Shown: in pieces, positions 51,263-64,000 of the stretch
Position numbering within the stretch: the first letter of the stretch is position 1
Layout of the letters: every line of letters begins with the position of its first letter
Origin: Streptomyces sp. NBC_01445
GTDB taxonomy: Bacteria > Actinomycetota > Actinomycetes > Streptomycetales > Streptomycetaceae
Direction: 5' to 3'
Assembly: GCF_035918235.1 (NCBI RefSeq)
Contig: NZ_CP109485.1
Coordinates: 5,270,001-5,334,000 of the forward strand
DNA: 64,000 bases
Position numbers and translations under genes: made by a program
Notes under the pieces: model-generated
The model's input: the letters and a program-made list of their open reading frames with translations, nothing else
Told to the model about the DNA's origin: nothing
Database searches by the model: none

Positions 51263-52702
51263 CTACCAGCCAGCAGACGCCCGCCGGCGAGCGACGTACG
51301 TCCATACGCCGAGCCCCAGCACCAGCACGGAGCCCGTGCCGATCCCGGCGATCCCGACAACCGTCATGCGGTTCACCCGACCTGACCCGCCCTGCGCCGC
51401 CTGCCCGCCGCCCTGCCCACCCGTCGAGGGCAACGATGAGTCCCCGCCCTGCGCGGCCCCACTCTCAGCGGCGGCCCGGTCCGCGTCAGTGACCTGGAAC
51501 GCCCCCGGATCCCGCACATACGCGGGCGCCGAAGCCGCGTCCCCCTGGACCGTCAGACGGAGCGTCAGCCCGGACTCCTTGTTCCCGAAGGTCCCCTTCA
51601 TCTCCGGCGTGAGGGAGAGCTTCAGGTAGTACCAGCCGGCGAACCGCACGCCCGCTTCGTCCGCGCGCGACAGATAGCGGTTCTCGTAGGCGACCGGAGG
51701 CAGGGAGTCCAGTGCCGCCACGGAGGGCTCCCCTCCGTACGAGGCGTCCTTCGAAGTGACCTGCGTCCGCGCCGGGTTGTACAGCGCCACGCTGAGGGCG
51801 CTCGGCACAAAGCCCGTACGGTGCGCGTCCCCCGCCGAGGTGCCCAGCTCGGCCTCGGTGAAGAGCTGCTGTCCCCAGTCCAGCGGCACCCGGTAGAAGA
51901 GCGTCTGACCTGGGCGGATCCGGTCCTTCCACACGCCTTGCCGCAAGCTCTGCGCGTCGTTGAAGCCCGTGCCGCCCCGGCGTTCGGAAGGGATTCCGGC
52001 GGGCGGCCGCGGCGAAGCCGACGGCCAGGCCCCGGGCCCGGTGGTGGCGGACGGCGACTTGAGCGCGGGCTCCGAAGAGACACTCAGCTCCAGGTCCCAG
52101 CGCTCCCGCGTGGAGTCAGGCGCGGTCTTGCGCGCGACGACCACGTAATACGTGCCCGCATCCTGGCAGCGCCCGCCGCCCTCCCGGACGACCCGCTCCG
52201 CGGTGGCGGCTATCGGCCTCGGGTACTCGGCGGAGCGGAACGCCGCGACCTCGGAGTCACAGCGATTGCCCTGTCGATCCTGCAGGGTCACGGAAATGCT
52301 GTCGTTGAACGCCACCTTCACGTCCGCCCCGACCTTCGGCACCGCCACCGCCGAGACATACGTATCGGAGGATCCATCCAGGTCGACGCGGTAGTAACGC
52401 GTGCCGGCCGCCCCCTTCGCCCCCGACCCAATGCCGAGCCCGGTGCCCTTCACCCCCGCCTCGATGGAGCTCCGATAGATCTCCCCGGCCTTGAGCTCCG
52501 CCGCATCCGTACTGGTCACCGCACCCTGGACGGTCCTTGCGCCTTGTGCGAAGACATACGGAGCCGAGTCCGCAGCCGCCGCGGTCCCGGGCAGCGCAAC
52601 CACCGCGACCGGCACGGCCACCGCGCATATCGCTGCCGCGAACGCCGACACCGGCCGTCCCCGCCCGCACAGCACCACGCGCCGCCCTCCGCGCCGACTC
52701 AT
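51263..52702 (-). CDS. Large exported membrane-anchored protein with LPSTG-like motif
   Basis: A 479-aa protein of unknown function. Signal peptide about 1-42 (AFAAAICAVAVPVAVVALPG, then TAAAADSAPY). The exported part (45-420) has two beta-rich stretches, each opening with wording such as GEIYRSSIEAG and GQTLFYRVPLDWGQQLFTEA, resembling pre-peptidase C-like domains, separated by a Ser/Pro linker. Near the end Leu-Pro-Ser-Thr-Gly stands about 20 residues before the last helix (MTVVGIAGIGTGSVLVLGLG) and RRR tail, an unusual spacing for sorting. ATG 52702 has AAGGGG upstream; the frame to 52807 is rejected. Confidence 0.8.
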   Translation of the reverse strand: MSRRGGRRVVLCGRGRPVSAFAAAICAVAVPVAVVALPGTAAAADSAPYVFAQGARTVQGAVTSTDAAELKAGEIYRSSIEAGVKGTGLGIGSGAKGAAGTRYYRVDLDGSSDTYVSAVAVPKVGADVKVAFNDSISVTLQDRQGNRCDSEVAAFRSAEYPRPIAATAERVVREGGGRCQDAGTYYVVVARKTAPDSTRERWDLELSVSSEPALKSPSATTGPGAWPSASPRPPAGIPSERRGGTGFNDAQSLRQGVWKDRIRPGQTLFYRVPLDWGQQLFTEAELGTSAGDAHRTGFVPSALSVALYNPARTQVTSKDASYGGEPSVAALDSLPPVAYENRYLSRADEAGVRFAGWYYLKLSLTPEMKGTFGNKESGLTLRLTVQGDAASAPAYVRDPGAFQVTDADRAAAESGAAQGGDSSLPSTGGQGGGQAAQGGSGRVNRMTVVGIAGIGTGSVLVLGLGVWTYVARRRASAGW

Positions 52703-52875
52703 CACGCGCCCCTTCGTCGCCCCGCCATCGCCATCGCTCAATCGCCGGGCATACCATCCTGCCGCCAGGGCCCCATACGCCCCACAGGCATTCGCCAAAG
52801 CAAGCAAATGATTTATGTAAGCAAATGGGAAGCCCGGGGCGACCTCACGCCCAACCTCACCCCGGACAGCACAAA

Positions 52876-52901
52876 GCCCCGACCGCGCATGCGATCGGGG
52901 C
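52876..52901 (-). terminator. Terminator after DLW-39 gene
   Basis: GCCCCGA and TCGGGGC arms with an inner CGCGCATGCG palindrome, 24 bp beyond the DLW-39 stop. Confidence 0.65.
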
Positions 52902-52924
52902 CCTGAAGAGACTGTCGTCGATAC

Positions 52925-53053
52925 TCACGAACCCGTGGGTACGGAGTCAGTCGCCTCCGTCCACAGATCCTGCTCGGCGCGATCCGCCTGGATCTGGCGG
53001 TACACGAGGAGCCCGCCGATGGCGGCCAGTGCGACCAGGAGAAGCTTCTTCAC
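52925..53053 (-). CDS. DLW-39 family microprotein
   Basis: A 42-aa protein starting MKKLLLVALAAIGGLLVYRQ: a short hydrophobic helix then a charged tail with the name-giving Asp-Leu-Trp (QDLW). GTG 53053 with GAGG upstream. Such microproteins are conserved near gyrA/DUF3566 in actinobacteria. Too short for most gene finders. Function unknown. Confidence 0.85.
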   Translation of the reverse strand: MKKLLLVALAAIGGLLVYRQIQADRAEQDLWTEATDSVPTGS

Positions 53054-53368
53054 CGCGCGACCTCGTCTTTCTTTGACGTAAGGGACCTCTGGCGCCCGAC
53101 TATACACACCGGCCGATACCGATCAGTGACCTGCACCCGGGCCCAACTCCCGCACCCCGTCGACCAGTCGAACCGGATCACGGAGCTCCGATCACACTTC
53201 GCAGAACGTGACATTCCGTGTGATTGACGGCCTTACGGTGCGATTGCGCCCATCCGAGTGGTGTTCATCTGAACATCGACGCGCCACGGGCGTCGGTCCC
53301 CCACTGGAGAGCCCACATACACATCATGAGGAAAGTACGCAAATCGCCCAACCCGAAAGTGAGGGATC

Positions 53369-53707
53369 ATGGCCGGCAACAAGGTCATCAAGCTGTGGAC
53401 CGTCCTCATCACCGCCTTCCTCGCGGTACTGACCGCGATGGGTCTCACCTCCCCGGCCGCCGCGGCCACGCCCGTACAGCAGACGGAGGGCACCCGCAAC
53501 ACGGCGGTGAGCACCCCCGCCGCTACCGCCGTCCGAGCCCCCTGGGCCTTCAAACGGTCCCTGCCTCCCACAATGAAGCAGCGCATCCGCGCCGAGGCCC
53601 ACGGTTCCTCCCCCAGCTGCCGCCACCGCCCGCCGGTCGACACGGAGTCCGGGAACGAGTTCGAAGACACCGCGGCAGGAATCAGCACCCTCCACTCGCA
53701 GCCGTAG
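53369..53707 (+). CDS. Small secreted protein (DUF6344-like), 3' end possibly broken
   Basis: A 112-aa protein with a signal peptide (about 6-33, VIKLWTVLITAFLAVLTAMG then SPAAAA) and a conserved-looking core SLPPTMKQRIRAEAHGSSPS CRHRPP. ATG 53369 with GAGGG upstream. It stops at TAG 53705, but reading on in frame gives QQRYVKTKLHQQ then TAA at 53744, which looks like a natural C-terminus. The TAG may thus be a nonsense change of a Gln codon. A 12-bp repeat carrying that TAA follows. Family assignment is from memory. Confidence 0.7.
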   Translation: MAGNKVIKLWTVLITAFLAVLTAMGLTSPAAAATPVQQTEGTRNTAVSTPAATAVRAPWAFKRSLPPTMKQRIRAEAHGSSPSCRHRPPVDTESGNEFEDTAAGISTLHSQP

Positions 53708-53734
53708 CAACAGCGGTACGTGAAGACGAAGCTC

Positions 53735-53782
53735 CACCAGCAGTAACAGCAGCAGTAACAGCAGCAGTAACAGCAGCAGCAG
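53735..53782. repeat. 12-bp tandem repeat CAGCAGCAGTAA
   Basis: Three copies at 12-bp period, TAA at 53744, 53756 and 53768, all in the frame of the small secreted protein, then extra CAG units. Looks like a duplicated original gene end. Confidence 0.85.
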
Positions 53783-54219
53783 CGAAAGCGGCAACGGCAA
53801 GAAAGCCGGCCCTGGAGAACCGCACCAGACCCTTCGCAGCAGACCCATCGCAGCAAAAGCTCCACCGCAAGAACAGCCGGTGAGGAAGACCGACAGGTAC
53901 CACTGGCAGGCACCACCGCAGAGAACGTCCGGCAGCACGGTCATCGGCCCAAGCCGACAGCGCCGCTCAGCAGCCGGTACGAGCACGAGCACCACAGACC
54001 GACGCACTACCCGCACCACGGCCACAGCAGCGCGGCACCGCAGAACCTCGGCGGCGGCACCAGGCAGCGCTTCACCAGCGCAGCCACGCCCCGAACCTGC
54101 CCGCCGCACTCCAGATCCAGATCCAGACGGCACCAAACGGCAGGCAAGCGCCCACCGCGACACAGCGCCATCGATGCACCGCGCTCCCGCGCCCTCGACC
54201 TTTCACGACCCCGGCCACC
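53783..54219. other. Non-coding region after the small secreted protein
   Basis: A 437-bp stretch with many CAG/CACC/CGGCA words. Frames crossing it give His/Arg/Thr/Pro-rich products with no fold-like pattern. I see no RNA gene or regulatory site; it may be eroded coding DNA. Confidence 0.45.
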
Positions 54220-54317
54220 ACAGGCTGAGGGTCTTCTCGGCGTGTGCCCCCGGACTACGGCCCCGCCCCGCCGCCTTGAGACGCCGAGTCCGGCCATTGA
54301 GGACGTGCCCGTGCGCT

Positions 54318-54550
54318 GACCCGAGCACGAGGCCGCCGCCCTCGATGACACCCTCGGTGTCCAGCCTGGGCACCCTCGCACTGCCCGGCGTGCGCACCAC
54401 GGGTCAGGTGCTGCTGCTCACCACACCGGGGGGACCCGCGTCAGCCTCGTACGCGGCGAGCAGATCGAACCGGCCGCCACCGCCCAGAGCTGTCGGGCAT
54501 CGACATCACCGCCGCCGACGGCCAGTCCGTCACCCGCCGCGCCGAGTAGT
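54318..54550 (+). pseudogene. Probable decayed gene fragment with frameshifts
   Basis: Protein-like pieces appear in succession in different plus frames: EHEAAALDDTLGVQ, then LGTLALPGVRTTGQVLLLTT, then TRVSLVRGEQIEPAATAQ, then LSGIDITAADGQSVTRRAE and a TAG at 54547. Joined, they read like the C-terminal 75 residues of one protein hit by three or more indels. No intact ORF fits. I cannot name the family; base-calling errors are another explanation. Confidence 0.4.
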
Positions 54551-54583
54551 GACCGTCAGCAAGTCAACAAGCACGCCAAAACG

Positions 54584-54622
54584 AAGAGAGGGCCTCTCCC
54601 ACCAGGGGAGAGGCCCTCTCTT
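54584..54622 (-). terminator. Terminator of tRNA-Ile
   Basis: Near-perfect 17-bp arms (AAGAGAGGGCCTCTCCC and complement) with a short ACCAG loop, 15 bp past the tRNA 3' end on the minus strand. Confidence 0.85.
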
Positions 54623-54637
54623 CATGTACTGCTTCTG

Positions 54638-54711
54638 TGGGGCTAACAGGATTTGAACCTGTGGCCTCATCCTTATCAGGGATGCGCTCTAACCAACTGA
54701 GCTATAGCCCC
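54638..54711 (-). tRNA. tRNA-Ile (anticodon GAT)
   Basis: A 74-nt tRNA. Acceptor GGGGCTA/TAGCCCC; D-arm TAGCTCAGTTGGTTAGAGC; anticodon stem CATCC/GGATG with loop CTGATAA, anticodon GAT; T-arm ACAGGTTCAAATCCTGT. CCA not encoded. Its place beside gyrA is typical of Streptomyces. Confidence 0.96.
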
Positions 54712-54751
54712 GCCGCGCTTTGCGGTGTGTGTCCCGCGCGCTGACCTCTGA

Positions 54752-54780
54752 AGATTAGCGCACGACCCGGCCAGTCCCAA
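54752..54780 (-). promoter_or_regulatory. Probable vegetative promoter of tRNA-Ile
   Basis: On the minus strand TTGGGA, 17 bp, TAATCT, a fair match to the housekeeping -35/-10 pattern, about 40 bp before the tRNA 5' end. The same TAATCT lies upstream of tRNA-Leu. Confidence 0.5.
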
Positions 54781-54819
54781 AATCGATAGCTGGGACCCCG
54801 CCCCACCGGCCAAAAGGCC

Positions 54820-54854
54820 TGTGGAGCGCACCCCGTCAGGGAATGCGCTCCACA
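54820..54854 (-). terminator. Terminator after the gyrBA-DUF3566 block
   Basis: TGTGGAGCGCA and TGCGCTCCACA (perfect 11-bp arms, 13-nt loop), 36 bp past the DUF3566 stop. Confidence 0.85.
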
Positions 54855-54890
54855 TGAGTCACGGCGACCGAAGCGGCTGCCGCTCGGCTG

Positions 54891-55553
54891 CTACTCGTCC
54901 TCGGCGAGGGTCAGCTCGACTCCGCCCACGAGGCCCGCGGAGAGGTTGTAGATGAAAGCGCCGAGCGTGGCCAGCGCCGTCGCGAGGACGACGTCGATGA
55001 CCGCGATGATCGACGTGAAGATCAGGACGCGCGGCAGCGACAGGAACGACTGAAGGTCGAAGCCATTGGACTCGTTCGAGCCCGTGGCCTCGGAGATCGT
55101 GCCGCCGACGGTCGAGAAGACGCCCATGGCATCCATGACCATCCACAGCACCGCGGCCGCGACGATGGTGCAGATACCGAGCGCGATGGAGAGCAGGAAG
55201 CTGACCTTCATCACCGACCACGGATCGGCCTTGGCGACCCTCAGGCGCGCCTTGCGCGTACGAGGCGTCGTGCGGGCCCCCGTGCGCGGCCTGCGGACCG
55301 CTCCGGCCGGCGGAGCCGCCTGGTAGGCCTGCGGCGGGTGGTACGGCTGCGAGGACTGCGGGGGCTGCTGGCGCTCCCCGGGCAGCGCCCCGTCCGTGCC
55401 GGCCGCGTACTGCTGCGCCTGCGGACCTCGGGTGTCCGTCACAGTTCCCCCCTGGGATCCATGAGACTCGTGCGAGTCGTTCGAGTCAGTGGCGGGGCCA
55501 CGGCCGCCGTCCGTTTCCGTACCGGTCGATCCGGCGCCCGTGGCTCCGCTCAC
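54891..55553 (-). CDS. DUF3566 membrane protein
   Basis: A 220-aa protein: Gly/Thr/Ser/Gln/Pro-rich first 100 residues, a basic patch (RRPRTGARTTPRTRKARLRV), then a DUF3566 domain with two helices (about 117-140, LLSIALGICTIVAAAVLWMV, and 175-205, VLIFTSIIAVIDVVLATALA). GTG 55553 with GAGGAG upstream, 18 bp after gyrA. Conserved next to gyrA across actinobacteria; function unknown. Confidence 0.92.
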   Translation of the reverse strand: MSGATGAGSTGTETDGGRGPATDSNDSHESHGSQGGTVTDTRGPQAQQYAAGTDGALPGERQQPPQSSQPYHPPQAYQAAPPAGAVRRPRTGARTTPRTRKARLRVAKADPWSVMKVSFLLSIALGICTIVAAAVLWMVMDAMGVFSTVGGTISEATGSNESNGFDLQSFLSLPRVLIFTSIIAVIDVVLATALATLGAFIYNLSAGLVGGVELTLAEDE

Positions 55554-55571
55554 GATGACTCACTCCTCGCG

Positions 55572-58199
<2,628 letters not shown>

Positions 58200-58241
58200 T
58201 GCTGGTGAAGATCCTTTCTGATGCGGTCAGCTGAGACCGAC

Positions 58242-60377
<2,136 letters not shown>

Positions 60378-60612
60378 TCAGCGATAGTCAGCGTTGCTCG
60401 GTTGTCCCACAAGTGGGGCGGGATTAGCTCTCAGTCTACCGGTAGCGCCGACAGTGATGGGGGTTTGCCGGTACCTGAGTCCGCATGTGCCGCCCTGAAC
60501 CGGCCTCTGCCGACTCCCCATATGCGTCCCGGGGCTCCAAGAGGCTCACAGCGGCACTCAGCGCTTCCGGGCGTCAACCGGGTGTCAACCCCCGGTCGGC
60601 AGCTCCCCCGAC

Positions 60613-61155
60613 TCACCCGTAGGTGTCGCCGGGACCCTTGCTTCCTGGGGCGCGCAGGGGGCCGAAGCGGCGTGCGGGAGCGTTGGGCCCAAGGATCTTC
60701 AGAAGCCGTACGGTGCCGTGCCCGAGGTCCTCGTTGAGCCGCGCCACCAGCGTCGGAGCCAGGTAACGCAGCTGCATCGCCCAGGCCGTCGAGTCGCACT
60801 GGACGGTCAGGACACGCTCGTCCTCGTCGTACTTCAGGGGCTCGGAGTGCTTGGCGAGGTCCTCGCCCACGATCTCCGGCCAGCGGCCCATGACACCGCC
60901 GACAGCGGCCGGTGCCTCCCAGCCGCGCTCGGTGATCAGCCGGTTGATGGCCGCGCCGAACGCGACCGGGTCGCGGCCATCGGCGCGCGCCCCGGACCTC
61001 AGTCCGCCGCCTCGCCGGGCCTGCTTCTTCTGCTGGTCGGCCACTCCTCGCGCGCGTGCCTGCTCCTTCGCGGCGCGCAGGGCCACGCGCGCGAGGTCGA
61101 CGCCGGACGGCTCGGGGGCCTTCTGGGGGGCGTCGCCGGATGTGTCCTCGGTCAT
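60613..61155 (-). CDS. DUF721 (DciA-type) replication protein
   Basis: A 180-aa basic protein with a DUF721 domain (about 75-160, [54 protein letters not shown]). DciA proteins help load the replicative helicase in bacteria lacking DnaC/DnaI, which fits the dnaN-recF setting. The N-terminal 60 residues are Ala/Arg/Gln-rich. ATG 61155 overlaps the recF stop as ATGA. Confidence 0.92.
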   Translation of the reverse strand: MTEDTSGDAPQKAPEPSGVDLARVALRAAKEQARARGVADQQKKQARRGGGLRSGARADGRDPVAFGAAINRLITERGWEAPAAVGGVMGRWPEIVGEDLAKHSEPLKYDEDERVLTVQCDSTAWAMQLRYLAPTLVARLNEDLGHGTVRLLKILGPNAPARRFGPLRAPGSKGPGDTYG

Positions 61156-62276
61156 ACCCGCTCCACCGTTCCTTCGGACACCGCGTACCGCGTGCCCGCC
61201 AGGACGCCCGGCACATCGTCGTCCACCGCGGCCGTCACCAGGACCTGCTCGCCGGGGGCGACCAGCTCGGCGAGACGCTCCCTGCGCCGCGCGTCGAGCT
61301 CCGCGAAGACGTCGTCGAGCACGAGCACCGGCTCGTTCCCCTCGGCCCGCAGCAGGTCGTACGAGGCCAGGCGCAGAGCCAGCGCGTACGACCAGGACTC
61401 GCCGTGGCTGGCGTACCCCTTCGCAGGCAGCTGGCCGAGCTTGAGTATCAGGTCGTCGCGGTGCGGTCCGACGAGGGTGACGCCCCGCTCGATCTCCTGT
61501 TTGCGGGCCGCTTCGAGGGCGGCCATCAGCTGCTCGTAGAGCTCTTCGCGCGCGTGGCCGTCGATTTCGGGCGAGGACGGCTTGTAGTCGAGGGCGAGCG
61601 GGCCGCCGCCGGGCGCCAACTGCTCGTACGCCTTGTCGGCGAGCGGCTGGAGCGTGGCGATCAGGTCGAACCGCTGCGCGAGCAGCTCGGCGCCCACGCG
61701 CGCGAGGTGCTGGTCCCACACGTCGAGGGTCGACAGGTCCATTGACCGGCCGCCGTGCCTGCGGGCGAGCGCGGCCGACTTGAGGAGCGTGTTGCGCTGC
61801 TTGAGTACGCGGTCGTAGTCGGACCGCACGCCGGCCATGCGCGGGGAGCGGGCGGTGATCAGTTCGTCGAGGAAGCGGCGGCGCTCGCCGGGGTCGCCCT
61901 TGACGAGCGCGAGGTCCTCCGGCGCGAACAGGACCGTGCGCACGATGCCCAGCACGTCACGAGGTCTGACCTGCGAGGATCGGTTGATCCTGGCGCGGTT
62001 CGCCTTGCCCGGGTTGAGCTCGAGCTCGATGAGCTGCTGGCGCTCGCCCTGCCGGACCGCGGCCCGGATGACGGCGCGCTCGGCGCCCATGCGGACCAGC
62101 GGCGCGTCCGAGGAGACCCGGTGGCTGCCGAGGGTGGCGAGATAGCCGACCGCCTCGACGAGGTTGGTCTTGCCCTGCCCGTTCGGACCCACGAACGCGG
62201 TGACGCCCGGATCGAGAGGGACTTCGACCCGGGCGTACGAGCGGAAGTCGGCCAGCGACAGATGCGTCACGTGCAT
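61152..62276 (-). CDS. recF: DNA replication/repair protein RecF
   Basis: A 374-aa SMC-like ATPase that helps load RecA at gaps. Walker [21 protein letters not shown] (about 31-50), signature [20 protein letters not shown], Walker [24 protein letters not shown] 62276 ([15 protein letters not shown]). Followed by DUF721 with ATGA overlap; 101 bp after gnd. Confidence 0.97.
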   Translation of the reverse strand: MHVTHLSLADFRSYARVEVPLDPGVTAFVGPNGQGKTNLVEAVGYLATLGSHRVSSDAPLVRMGAERAVIRAAVRQGERQQLIELELNPGKANRARINRSSQVRPRDVLGIVRTVLFAPEDLALVKGDPGERRRFLDELITARSPRMAGVRSDYDRVLKQRNTLLKSAALARRHGGRSMDLSTLDVWDQHLARVGAELLAQRFDLIATLQPLADKAYEQLAPGGGPLALDYKPSSPEIDGHAREELYEQLMAALEAARKQEIERGVTLVGPHRDDLILKLGQLPAKGYASHGESWSYALALRLASYDLLRAEGNEPVLVLDDVFAELDARRRERLAELVAPGEQVLVTAAVDDDVPGVLAGTRYAVSEGTVERV

Positions 62277-62320
62277 GGTCGTTCGCCGACCTCCCCCAAG
62301 GTGTGGAGCGGGTGTGGATG

Positions 62321-62352
62321 ACTTCTTCGTGGAGCTTCGTGGAGCTTCGTGG
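62321..62352. repeat. Short 10-bp direct repeat in the gnd/recF gap
   Basis: GTGGAGCTTC-type unit three times (CTTCGTGGAG, CTTCGTGGAG, CTTCGTGGAC). Small slippage-type repeat just before recF; no other element seen in the 101-bp gap. Confidence 0.7.
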
Positions 62353-62377
62353 ACGAGGTGTGGGTTCGCTTTGTGGA

Positions 62378-63253
62378 TTAGCTCTTCTCGACGGCGTGGC
62401 CGCCGAACTGGTTACGCAGGGCCGCGATCATCTTCATCTGCGGCGAGTCGTCCTGGCGCGACGCGAAGCGCGCGAAGAGGGAAGCGGTGATCGCGGGCAG
62501 CGGCACCGCGTTGTCGATGGCCGCCTCGACCGTCCAGCGGCCCTCTCCGGAGTCGGCGGCGAAGCCGCGCAGCTTGTCCAGGTGCTCGTCGTCGTCCAGC
62601 GCGTTGACCGCCAGGTCGAGCAGCCAGGAACGGATGACCGTGCCCTCCTGCCAGGAGCGGAAGACCTCACGCACGTCGGTGACGGAGTCGACCTTCTCCA
62701 GGAGCTCCCAGCCCTCGGCATAGGCCTGCATCATGGCGTACTCGATGCCGTTGTGAACCATCTTCGCGAAGTGGCCCGCACCGACCTTGCCCGCGTGGAC
62801 GGCGCCGAATTCGCCCTCCGGCTTGAGGGCGTCGAAGATCGGCTGGACCTTGGCGACGTTCTCCTTGCTGCCGCCGTACATCAGCGCGTAGCCGTTCTCC
62901 AGGCCCCAGACGCCGCCGGAGACGCCGCAGTCGACGAAGCCGATGTCCTTGATGCCCAGCTCGACGGCGTGCTTCTCGTCGTCGGTCCAGCGCGAGTTAC
63001 CGCCGTCCACCACGACGTCGCCGGGCGAGAGGAGGTCGGCGAGCTCGTCGACGGTGGCCTGGGTCGGGCCGCCGGCGGGCACCATCACCCACACCACACG
63101 CGGGGCCTTGAGCTTGCCCACAAGCTCCCCGAGGCTGTGGACATCCGCGAGGTCGGGATTGCGGTCGTATCCGATGACGGTGTGGCCGGCGCGGCGGATG
63201 CGCTCGCGCATGTTGCCGCCCATCTTGCCGAGACCGACGAGACCGAGCTCCAT
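62378..63253 (-). CDS. gnd: 6-phosphogluconate dehydrogenase, decarboxylating (short form)
   Basis: A 291-aa enzyme of the pentose phosphate pathway making ribulose 5-phosphate and NAD(P)[21 protein letters not shown] (nucleotide fold), [32 protein letters not shown] substrate loop, [20 protein letters not shown] with catalytic Lys. It is the short GndA-like form, about 170 residues less than the E. coli enzyme. ATG 63253 with AAGGA upstream; the frame to 63388 is not family-like. Sits between dnaN and recF as in other Streptomyces. Confidence 0.95.
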   Translation of the reverse strand: MELGLVGLGKMGGNMRERIRRAGHTVIGYDRNPDLADVHSLGELVGKLKAPRVVWVMVPAGGPTQATVDELADLLSPGDVVVDGGNSRWTDDEKHAVELGIKDIGFVDCGVSGGVWGLENGYALMYGGSKENVAKVQPIFDALKPEGEFGAVHAGKVGAGHFAKMVHNGIEYAMMQAYAEGWELLEKVDSVTDVREVFRSWQEGTVIRSWLLDLAVNALDDDEHLDKLRGFAADSGEGRWTVEAAIDNAVPLPAITASLFARFASRQDDSPQMKMIAALRNQFGGHAVEKS

Positions 63254-63430
63254 CAGGTGGTTCCTTAAGTTGCGACCGGGCGTGAGGTGGTGCGTGAGGC
63301 ACTCCCGCACCTGTGTTCCGAGCCTAAGCCTGGGGGTACCACCCACGCCTTTCGGGCAGAGGGGGAGTTCACGCACACCTGTGGGCATAGCCGCTCAGGC
63401 GAACGCCCGGCGGCCATGCCCTGTGGAGCG

Positions 63431-64000
63431 TCAGCCCGACAGCCGCACCGGCATGATCAGGTACTTGTACGCGTCGTCCGCCTCGGCGTCCACGGCCGGC
63501 CTGCCGCTGAGCAGCGCCGGCTTCGTGGAGGTCGTGAAGGAGAGCTGGGCGACCGGGGAGTCGATCGCGCTCAGACCGTCCAGCAGGAACGTCGGGTTGA
63601 AGGCGATCGAGATGTCGTCGCCGTCGAGCTGGGCGTCGACCCTTTCCACAGCCTGTGCGTCGTCGCTGGAGCCGGCCTCCAGGATCAGCACGCCCTGCTC
63701 GAAGCTGAGCCGCACCGGGGTGTTGCGCTCGGCGACGAGGGCCACACGCTTGACGGCCTCCACGAAGGGGGCGGTCTCGATGACGGCCACGGAGTTGAAC
63801 TCCGTCGGGAACAGGGTGCGGTACTTCGGCAGGTCGCCCTCGAGTAGACGCGTCGTCGTACGGCGGCCGGCGCCCTCGAAGCCGATGAGACCCTCACCGG
63901 CGCCGGAGCCCGACAGGGCCAGGGTGACCGTGTCACCGCTGGTGAGCGCCTTGGCGGTGTCCAGGAGCGTCTTGGCGGGCACCAGGGCGACCGCGGACGC
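63431..64000 (-). CDS. dnaN: DNA polymerase III beta clamp, 3' part
   Basis: The C-terminal 189 residues of the sliding clamp; the gene runs past the right window edge. Visible: domain II end (LLEGDLPKYRTLFPTEFNSV, about half-way in the family) and domain III (VALVAERNTPVRLSFEQGVL, FNPTFLLDGLSAIDSPVAQL), ending YLIMPVRLSG. The MPVRL near the end matches the usual MPMRL clamp terminus. dnaA and oriC are expected just to the right. No terminator seen between it and gnd (178-bp gap). Confidence 0.97.
   Translation of the reverse strand, partial: ASAVALVPAKTLLDTAKALTSGDTVTLALSGSGAGEGLIGFEGAGRRTTTRLLEGDLPKYRTLFPTEFNSVAVIETAPFVEAVKRVALVAERNTPVRLSFEQGVLILEAGSSDDAQAVERVDAQLDGDDISIAFNPTFLLDGLSAIDSPVAQLSFTTSTKPALLSGRPAVDAEADDAYKYLIMPVRLSG

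Noticed and set aside
53880..54656. 258-codon plus-strand frame
   Set aside because: His/Arg/Pro/Thr-rich without fold signature, runs into the tRNA-Ile terminator; only scattered pieces in several frames look protein-like.
63431..63982. Met at 63982 as the dnaN start
   Set aside because: Internal codon; the frame stays open with clamp sequence to the window end.

Overview
The window is high-GC actinobacterial DNA and reads as a Streptomyces core-chromosome segment next to the replication origin. Support comes from the gene order dnaN-gnd-recF-DUF721-gyrB-gyrA-DUF3566-tRNA-Ile at the right end, GTG starts and 1-4 nt gene overlaps throughout, a perfect ParB site (parS), and DnaA boxes of the Streptomyces type. 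No insertion sequence, prophage, CRISPR array or rRNA was seen.

Left part (1-31.9 kb), mainly metabolism: two divergent Ser/Thr kinases (the first cut by the window edge); the proteasome activator Bpa; a secreted Pro/Ala/Ser-rich protein; a quinone oxidoreductase; a coupled mobA-moeA-K+ channel operon with parS on its last gene junction; a branched-chain 2-oxoacid dehydrogenase operon (bkdABC) divergent from an Lrp-type regulator; a phenylacetate catabolism region (TetR regulator, paaH, paaN, paaABCDE) with an HTTM/DUF5819 pair inserted; an acyl-CoA dehydrogenase; a rhodanese; a J-domain protein; a DUF2252 protein; an HxlR regulator divergent from an azoreductase; and tRNA-Leu.

Middle part (32-49 kb), growth and cell envelope: fhaA-fhaB-pstP-rodA/ftsW-pbpA-pknB on the plus strand, without pknA. 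Opposed to it is a minus-strand block with three class E sortases, a PabA/TrpG-type amidotransferase, a 52-aa membrane protein and DUF881. Then come crgA, a rhomboid protease, a cyclophilin, DUF5324 and tRNA-Ala.

Right part (48.7-64 kb): an HTH protein, a fourth Ser/Thr kinase, a large membrane-anchored exported protein, the DLW-39 microprotein, a short secreted protein whose 3' end looks broken, a probable decayed gene, tRNA-Ile, DUF3566, gyrA, gyrB, DUF721/DciA, recF, gnd and the 3' part of dnaN.

Two patterns stand out. First, at several genes (the secreted protein at 4479, bkdC, paaE, the J-domain protein, the DUF2252 gene, the small secreted protein at 53369) the last bases, stop codon included, are tandemly or nearly tandemly duplicated downstream. 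Second, a 14-bp palindrome of PaaR type lies before paaA, between paaH and paaN, and before bkdA, which suggests one TetR regulon joining phenylacetate and branched-chain catabolism.
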